Positions 1 through 5,378 of a stretch of DNA of 11,007 nt are shown here, in pieces; within the stretch, counting starts at the first letter, position 1; the number at the start of each line of letters is the position of its first letter. Made by a program: the position numbers and the translations under genes. Source of the stretch: Amoebophrya sp. AT5.2 (taxonomy: Eukaryota > Sar > Dinophyceae > Syndiniales > Amoebophryaceae); the NCBI GenBank assembly GCA_005223375.1, contig RXOD01006189.1, positions 1 to 11,007 of the forward strand, read 5' to 3'. The notes beneath the pieces are model-generated. The model did no database searches. It saw only the letters and a list, made by a program, of their open reading frames with translations, and was not told the DNA's origin.

Positions 1-223
1 GCTGACCGCCAGCGCCGGCCTGCGGTGCCCCGAACGGAGCGGTCGAGGACGTCGCGGGATTGTACCCCTGCGGCTGCGGACCGCCTTGGTAACCTTGCTG
101 GGGTTGCATCTCCACCGCGCCGCCGTACGGACCAGGCGGTTGCTGCGCATTGATGGGCGGAAGTGGCTGCTGCGGACCGCCCCCGCCAAAGGGGTCCCCG
201 CCAAAGTGAAAACCGTCTGCCAT
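1..223 (-). CDS. N-terminal part of a Gly/Gln/Pro-rich protein, cut by the window edge
   Basis: The ATG at 223-221 opens a frame that stays open for 74 codons to the left edge, so only the amino terminus is visible. It starts MADGFHFGGDPFGGGG and continues as low-complexity sequence rich in Gly, Gln, Pro, Ala and Tyr, with short motifs such as QQPPGPYGG and QPQGYNP and no charged or folded segment. Such sequence is usually disordered. A DPF tripeptide near residue 10 resembles adaptor-binding motifs of endocytic proteins, but one tripeptide proves nothing. The start context has A at -3 and G at +4. The gene lies 300 bp downstream of the dioxygenase gene on the same strand. I do not recognise the family, and the domain that would identify it lies outside the window. 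Confidence 0.6.
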   Translation of the reverse strand, partial: MADGFHFGGDPFGGGGPQQPLPPINAQQPPGPYGGAVEMQPQQGYQGGPQPQGYNPATSSTAPFGAPQAGAGGQ

Positions 224-523
224 CTTGGGATCGGTGGTGGTTATGGGCTTAGTTAGTTTTTTGGCAGCGCCGTGCTTTGCCGTTTTGCACAGTTTCGGCA
301 CTGAAGCGAGCCGTTTGTAGTACTCCCTCAGTGCTGTATCAGACACTCTCGCTCTGAGGCACAGCCACAAACTTTTCTCTCCTTGATGCTGCTGGGATGT
401 TTTTTTCGGGATGCATTGAACAATGCGGACCTGACAGACCATCGACCGACCACGACGTCCAAGACCAGTAATAGCTCCGATGCAAATGGAACCGTGCGTA
501 TCCTCGATGGCCGCGCTATTAAT
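224..523. other. Intergenic spacer, about 300 bp
   Basis: This spacer lies between the stop of the dioxygenase gene and the start of the Gly/Gln/Pro-rich gene. It should hold the 3' UTR of the first and the 5' leader of the second. I see no further gene, repeat or conserved signal in it. Confidence 0.5.
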
Positions 524-2361
524 TCACATGTAGAACGTTCTTCTCCCGTCCGCTTTTCGCGGGATCGTTTCTTCTCCCCCCAGCACTGTCGTCCTGTGCA
601 GGATTCGCAATCCCACTTCTGCGCGGTCCCCCTGCGTCCCCTCGCTCGCGTAGTGCGCCAGTCCTAGGTTGTCGTTAATCGCAAAGTCTCCCGCCCGCCA
701 CTGCATCCGCAGGCCCAACGACGAGGTGTTCAGGAGTTTCGTCAGTTCCTGCTGCAGCGGTCGCCCCGGCAGAAGCACTTTCCCGTCGTTTTCCTCGTCG
801 TCCTTCACCCAGCCGTCGCTGAACGACTCCCCGCAGTGGAACAGCATGGTGGTGTCGTTCCGAAACGGGTGTTGGTACACCAGCGGGTGCACCGGGCTCG
901 TCCCCCGCCCCCGTCCCGTTACGAACCAGAGCTTTCCCCATCGCGCCCGCACGGACTCCGGCTGCGACTCGTAGAACTCGCACAAGGGCATGAACAGCGT
1001 GTCGCCCCCCTGCGCCACGCTGTCGAAGAACATGGTTTGGTACATGAACGGCGTATCCGCGAATTACAGCAGCAACAGATACCATCGTTTCTTTGGAACC
1101 ACTGATCATTATACCAAAAACTTTTTATTACCTCCCGCTACGATGGCTTCCAACCAATCCAAACAAACACACATCAGCCATTCAATCAAACCAACATACA
1201 AGCAAGCAGCAAGCTGAGGAGAGATAAAGGCGGCGGAGCAGCCGACGGCGCCATCGCGGATTGCAGACCGATCCGCGCCGACGCCGCGAGCAGCTGCCTT
1301 TCTTTTCCCGTCGTTGCTAGCTTTTGTTTCTTTGGAATGCTTGCCGTTGCTTCGGTGTAGATGATTCAAACGATCAAACAGGTAACGAACTAGCCTAAAT
1401 CCATTTTCATAGTAGCGGGCGGCTAAAAATTTTTGACGTACTTGTAATAGCCAATGAATGGTATCGAATTGCTCCTGTGGTCTCGCTAGATGAAGGTCCC
1501 GTCGATGTGCCACCCGGAGCGGCCCACGTTCGTGCAGCCCTCCCGCTCGTCGTTCGAGACCCGAAAAATGTCCGGGTGCGGGGACTTCGGGTGCTTGTAG
1601 AAGGTGGACTCCACCTTCACGCCCAAATGCTGGCTGAACTCCACCTGCTGCAGCCCGGAGAGGCGGTGGTGGTCGCGGAACAGCAGCAGGCGGTACTGCT
1701 TCAGGTCGTGGCGGATCTGGTTCAGCAGGGCCTGGGTTTGCTCGGGCAGCTTGGAGGTGTGCTTCCGGGAAAAATCCACGTTGCGGAGGTCCACGTCCCG
1801 GACCTGAACCTCCGCGCCGAAGGTCTCTTTTAGTGGCGTGACGGGGTACACGCGGTTGGTACTTGAGGAACTGCTAGACGCCGACGCAGCTGCAGCGCTC
1901 CCCGTTACTATTGCGTTCTTCAGAGTCAAGGAAGATGAAACGCCACGCTGCATCAGACTGTCCAAGTCCGCCTTGTTGGCGTTGGTCCTGCTTCGGCGAA
2001 CGGAAGAGGAACTGGTCGGAGACGATTTTTTCGGCTCCGCGTCCGGCGCGTCGTCAAAAAGCGACGAAAACCCCTTCTCCTCGACGGCCATACTGGGTGC
2101 GCTCGTCGGCACGCATTTACCGGAGTGGTTCTCGTCGCGAAAATCCGGGCCGCAGCCCTCGGCAGCCGGCGGAAGGTCCAAGCGGGCACTTACGCTGAGC
2201 TCTTCCGGAGAATTCCCATCCTTGACGAATGATGTACTTGTTTCGTTCGTTGAGTCGTCTTTTGCGAGTGAGACTTGGAGAAGTGACGTCGAAGATACTA
2301 GAAGCCATCGGTGGTACACAGCGATAGAGTGGTAGTAAAGCGGTTTCAGCGACACACCCAT
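524..2361 (-). CDS. TauD/TfdA-family Fe(II)/2-oxoglutarate-dependent dioxygenase, two exons
   Basis: The exons are 2361-1492 (290 codons) and 1060-524 (178 codons plus TGA), giving 468 residues. Enzymes of this family use Fe(II), O2 and 2-oxoglutarate to hydroxylate a small substrate, taurine in the bacterial prototype; the substrate here cannot be read from sequence. The catalytic domain runs from about residue 171 to 450. The iron-binding facial triad is visible as WHIDGTF (H285, D287) and the distal His in LAHYAS (H426). R442 and R446 in LRILHRTTVLG sit where the family binds the 2-oxoglutarate carboxylate. The GGDTLF motif (308-313) is also typical. The first ~165 residues are an extension rich in Ser, Thr, Ala and acidic residues, with a hydrophobic stretch near residues 18-33 that could be a targeting signal. 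The exons join in frame only across a non-GT-AG intron, restoring WHIDGTF-ADTPF. The family call is firm; the ATG is less certain. Confidence 0.85.
1066..1145 (+). repeat. Terminal inverted repeat, left arm
   Basis: This arm carries four blocks in the order ACAGCAGCAA (1066-1075), GATACCAT (1078-1085), CAAAAACTTTTTA (1115-1127) and CCCGCTACGATG (1134-1145). The same blocks occur in the same order on the complementary strand of the right arm, with small gaps between them. The arm begins five bases inside the downstream splice junction. Confidence 0.75.
1246..1286. repeat. GC-rich hairpin in the centre of the introner
   Basis: CGGCG (1246-1250) and CGCGGAT (1255-1261) pair with ATCCGCG (1271-1277) and CGCCG (1282-1286). 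A 4-by-4 internal loop separates the two stems and the terminal loop is nine bases. A structural role in bringing the intron ends together is possible but not shown. Confidence 0.45.
1408..1478 (-). repeat. Terminal inverted repeat, right arm
   Basis: Read on the minus strand this arm gives ACAGGAGCAA (1478-1469), GATACCAT (1465-1458), CAAAAATTTTTA (1435-1424) and CCCGCTACTATG (1419-1408). These match the four left-arm blocks with one mismatch in the first, none in the second, a C/T difference or one-base gap in the third and one mismatch in the fourth. The arm ends 13 bases inside the upstream junction. Confidence 0.75.
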
Positions 2362-2732
2362 AGCTCCTGAACCATTCTAGATTTAGAGACACATACTCCT
2401 ACAGTGAAAAGGGATTGCGTATCTTTCTGCGATCGCATTTCTGTCACTGGCGGCGCATTACTGACCTCTGCAAAGCTTGCCTCACCTTTGCGTCACCACG
2501 TCGAAAATTCCGAAGGTATAGATCGAGATGGGTCGATACTTCCCAACATGCTGGTTTCTATACAGCTGTTTGTACTCCTCCATGCAGAACAAAAACCTTC
2601 ACAAAAAAAGGAGCAGTGCCGCGCCTGCGCAACAAAGCTGACTGACGGCAAGACATCACCGATAAGAAAAGTACTTAGACGCGCGGTCGGAGATGACTGA
2701 GGGGTCTTCGTTGCTGCGCTGTGTGCGATACA
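2362..2732. other. Intergenic spacer, about 370 bp
   Basis: This spacer separates the CX9C gene stop from the dioxygenase start. The short frames in it have no family signal and low third-position G+C. I see no RNA gene or repeat. It presumably holds the 3' UTR of one gene and the leader of the next. Confidence 0.5.
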
Positions 2733-3534
2733 TTAGAACCGAAGCTTGAAGCCTTGCAGCATCAGCCCCGCCGCACCAAGAACCACTGGCGCTGCTCCCG
2801 AACCTGTGGTCCCGGAGAACAAGAAGGTAAAACGATTTCACTAAGATTAACACGTAGCGAGATGATGTAGTAGGAAAAGTAGCAATAGGATAATTCATTG
2901 ATATGCACTAGCCGGTACCGAGTAGTGCAAGCGAGTTCGAGACGAAGCCGACGGATTTTTCTATCATCCCAGCGGACGCCTTCGGCGCCTCGTAGTTCAC
3001 TTTTCGGTGAAGCCCCTCGAGGTAATGCTGGCACTGCACCACGTCGCCGGTGTCGGACATACCTTGTTTTATTTCATCAGGTCTTGTTGTTCATCAGGTT
3101 TTTCACTTCGTATTGATTCTTTCCTCGATACAAGAGTGACGGTCCTCTGCGTAGCTCGAGGAGAACTCACTGAAGCACAGTACATTCTATCGCGTCGACC
3201 ACTTCTTTTGTGAATTGCTGTGGGAGCGGGTTTTGTGGTGTGACGTGCGCGTCGCCCGGCAGCGCGGTCACGCACACGGACGGAGAAATGCCGCGCCCTC
3301 GGCACTGGTTGTACGCTCGCTGGTAGTGCGCCGCATCAAACCGCATCTTGCCCAGGTCGCCTGTGGCATCAAAAAATTCCATTGAGTCGTTTCCTCCCCG
3401 GAACGAAGCGCCAATGCAACCAAATGTAGAAGATACATGATGAACACTTCAGTACCGACGCTCGGGTTGGCGAGAGAATCCCTGGGCTGCCATATAAGGC
3501 CGCCATAGCCCGAATACGGCACGGTGCCCGCCAT
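2733..3534 (-). CDS. Small protein with two CX9C cysteine pairs and a C-terminal membrane segment, four exons
   Basis: Exons 3534-3456, 3360-3184, 3062-2919 and 2803-2733 join in frame to 156 codons plus TAA; all three introns are phase 1, of 95, 121 and 115 nt. The ATG has A at -3 and G at +4. Cysteines fall at 46 and 56 (QCRGRGISPSVC) and at 86 and 96 (ECMSDTGDVVQC), two CX9C pairs 29 residues apart. The second pair, followed by QHYLEGL, resembles the second helix of CHCH-domain proteins, which are oxidised by the Mia40 pathway in the mitochondrial intermembrane space. Residues 124-152, rich in Ala, Gly, Leu and Val, form a likely membrane helix that ends in FKLRF. The first pair contains Gly and Pro and is a poor helix, so true CHCH membership is uncertain. 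C86 depends on the second intron ending AACAAG|GT. I do not recognise a named orthologue. Confidence 0.65.
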
Positions 3535-3555
3535 CCTTTGCCCGTAGGAAGTGAA

Positions 3556-3975
3556 CTACCGATATTTGATTGAGTAGGCTGTTGCTGCGCGATTGGAACC
3601 AACCAACGAAACTGCAGCCTCCAGTCTGACACTCTCTTTGCGCCTCTTTCGGCGGAGCTGGCCTTCTTCTTTTCCGCTTCCGCCGCTTGTCGCTGTCGAT
3701 ACAACCTGACTCCACATTTTTATGGCCGCTCCCAGGCAGCGCTCCATTTCCGGTGAAGAAATCTTGAAAGCTCGCGCGAAAAAGGGGGAACCCAGCTCCG
3801 AAGAGTTGAGTTTATCCGATTCGGATCGTGGCACGACGCTTGTTTCATCGGGTTCCTTTTGATGTTCGTATGCTTGTAAAGAGAACAAAAGCAATTTACT
3901 GACGCGGGAACGAATTCTATTCGGAAACAAACGGCAAAAACGCCGCGTAGCGACACTGTCAAGTGCTCGCGCCAT
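3556..3975 (-). CDS. Possible exon or short ORF upstream of the CX9C gene, doubtful
   Basis: An ATG at 3975 opens a 139-codon frame that ends in TAG at 3556-3558, 22 bases before the CX9C start and in the same frame. Its N-terminus (MARALDSVATRRFCRLFP) is rich in Arg, Ala and Ser like a mitochondrial presequence, and SSPEMERCLGAAIKMW looks protein-like. Third-position G+C is only moderate and the tail is highly basic. A GTA-type donor (CAGGTT|GTATCG, near 3703) and TAG|TTC just after the stop would join the two frames, giving the CX9C protein an N-terminal extension. The alternative is a chance frame in a leader region. I favour neither strongly. Confidence 0.2.
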   Translation of the reverse strand: MARALDSVATRRFCRLFPNRIRSRVSKLLLFSLQAYEHQKEPDETSVVPRSESDKLNSSELGSPFFARAFKISSPEMERCLGAAIKMWSQVVSTATSGGSGKEEGQLRRKRRKESVRLEAAVSLVGSNRAATAYSIKYR

Positions 3976-4174
3976 CACAACGCTAGCGCATCAAGTTCAC
4001 TGCTTTGCGCAAGAATCTGCCGTGGCTGCAACTGCAAGTGCCGCTTTTCGTGCGACAATAAAACGCTGCGCCTGGCTGATATCCTCCGTTTTCCTCGTCT
4101 AAGAGGAATGCGCCGAAGCCTACGACCCCCGTCCCCGTGCGTGCGTTCTTGTAGTTAGTCAGAAGTATACTGAA

Positions 4175-4959
4175 TCAAATAGAGAGTATCGCCCAGAAGC
4201 TTGTATTGAATGATCTGAATCTCCGCGCGGTGTCTCTGTCATGACACGCTGCGTCTCTCTCGAAGGCTGGCGGAGCCGACCGCGTGCCCGCAGCTCTCCT
4301 GCGCGCTTTCCGAGCGAGTATCCCGCAACGTATTGCATAACTTTCGCTCACCAACCTCCAACCGCAGGGGCGCCCCACCTTCTTGGCGCGCCGCCGCTCC
4401 TCCCCCATTCGTGGGCCCAGCAGCTGCGCAATCCGCGGGCACAGCTTTTCCGTGGCTCCCGCGATGACGCCGCAGCTGCCCCCCAATCTCGTCAGGCACA
4501 GGAAACAGCCAGAGACTGCGGCACGCGATCCCTAGCCCGTCGAGGCGCCATGTTTCTCTTTGAGTGCAAAGTTCTCATGATCAAGTGCCGTAGTCGTTCG
4601 AATCTTGGCTAGTCAGTAGAATGCGGCTTAGTTGCAAGCATTGACGTCTAGCAGCTTTAACAGGACAGCAATAGGTAGTTCTGCTGCGAGCCAGCTCAAA
4701 CAACGGCAGCTGCTCGGAAGAGCCTGAGAACCGCGCCCGGACCACTTTAAAGGAAAACAAAACAGCGCAACGACGATGATTGAAAGCGTAAGAGGAAGTC
4801 TTCACAGAGAACAATCCCGCGCAGCTCTACGCGATTCGTGGTCACTGTGCGCGCGGACCTTTTCGTCGTTTCTTTTTTCGCTGTCGTCATTCGGGCGAGA
4901 GCCATCCCGAACGGAGAAGTGGGCAGGGGTTTATTCTCAGGGTCGTAAGTGTCAGCCAT
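4175..4959 (-). CDS. Unresolved gene with a plausible start exon
   Basis: An ATG at 4959 in a good context (CACAATGGCT) opens MADTYDPENKPLPTSPFG followed by a Lys/Thr/Arg-rich stretch. The first GTA-type donor in frame is AATCGC|GTAGAG, which would end a 43-codon exon at 4831. A second G+C-rich coding-like stretch lies at about 4480-4335, where the best frame reads GVIAGATEKLCPRIAQLLG and then RMGEERRRAKK. I could not join the two uniquely: acceptors at several CAG sites fit, and overlapping frames are open to stops at 4175 and 4239. No domain is recognised. The start exon could equally be an uninterrupted 70-residue ORF. Only the region, not the model, should be relied on. Confidence 0.25.
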
Positions 4960-5378
4960 TGTGAGGTAGACGTGGCAGGGCACCTTGTTTAGACAGCAGA
5001 CACAAAAAGTTGGTAAAAGAAAGCCGCGATCGCGCCCCTCGCCGCCCCGAGAAGCTTCTGTACCACAGTAAAACGCGGCGCAGCTGTTTTTTCGTACAAG
5101 AGAAGCTCCGACTACTTCGAGCCGCATCTTCCCCTTGGCTATCGTAGTGGAGTGAGCACAACTTTCTGAAAGACCTCAGGATGTTTGCGCGATTGCAATG
5201 AATATGCCTTCGCTTCTGCTTGTGAGTGATGAGTATCGTGGCCAGATGAATCAGTCGAGGAAAATCGAGAGAAGAGGAAGAGTTCCCTGCGTCAGAAGGG
5301 TAAAAAAATCAGTTATTTTTGTTCTCTCTACTGCGGTTCCTGCGAACATACAGAGGGGGGTTGGTGGCATCGGCAGAC
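4960..5378. other. Intergenic spacer, about 420 bp
   Basis: This lies downstream of the two-RRM gene and upstream of the unresolved gene. No frame shows both a family signal and splice-compatible ends. No RNA gene, repeat or regulatory motif was recognised. Confidence 0.4.

Larger units (their letters stand above)
1061..1491 (-). mobile_element. Non-canonical intron with terminal inverted repeats (introner-like element)
   Basis: This 431-nt interruption of the dioxygenase gene must be removed, because TAG follows the upstream exon (GGG ACC TTC ATC TAG) and TAA in the same frame precedes the downstream exon (TAA TTC GCG GAT). No GT lies between the HxD motif and the TAG, and no AG lies between the TAA and the resumed domain, so no GT-AG pair can give the protein. 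Both junctions carry TTC in the same phase, so the cut can slide by three bases; every option (TT-AA, TC-AT, CA-TT, AT-TC) is non-canonical. The shared TTC looks like a 3-bp target-site duplication. The ends form long imperfect inverted repeats. Introners with inverted repeats and non-canonical junctions are, to my knowledge, described from Amoebophrya. Assigning this copy to that class is inference. Confidence 0.75.

Noticed and set aside
1061..1500. A GT-AG solution for the dioxygenase intron
   Set aside because: The nearest upstream GT would delete the HxD iron-binding motif, and every upstream AG leaves an in-frame TAA before the domain resumes.
1838..2335. 165-codon open frame on the plus strand
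   Set aside because: It is the antisense shadow of the dioxygenase first exon.
3001..3060. ATG at 3060 as the start of a separate small protein
   Set aside because: The frame continues cleanly from the previous exon through a phase-1 GTA intron ending AACAAG|GT, and the resulting protein has a coherent cysteine pattern and membrane helix.
4561..4620. tRNA-like TTCGAATC box followed by GGCTAGTC on the plus strand
   Set aside because: The five bases on either side of the loop do not pair as a T stem, and no matching acceptor strand lies about 65 bases upstream.
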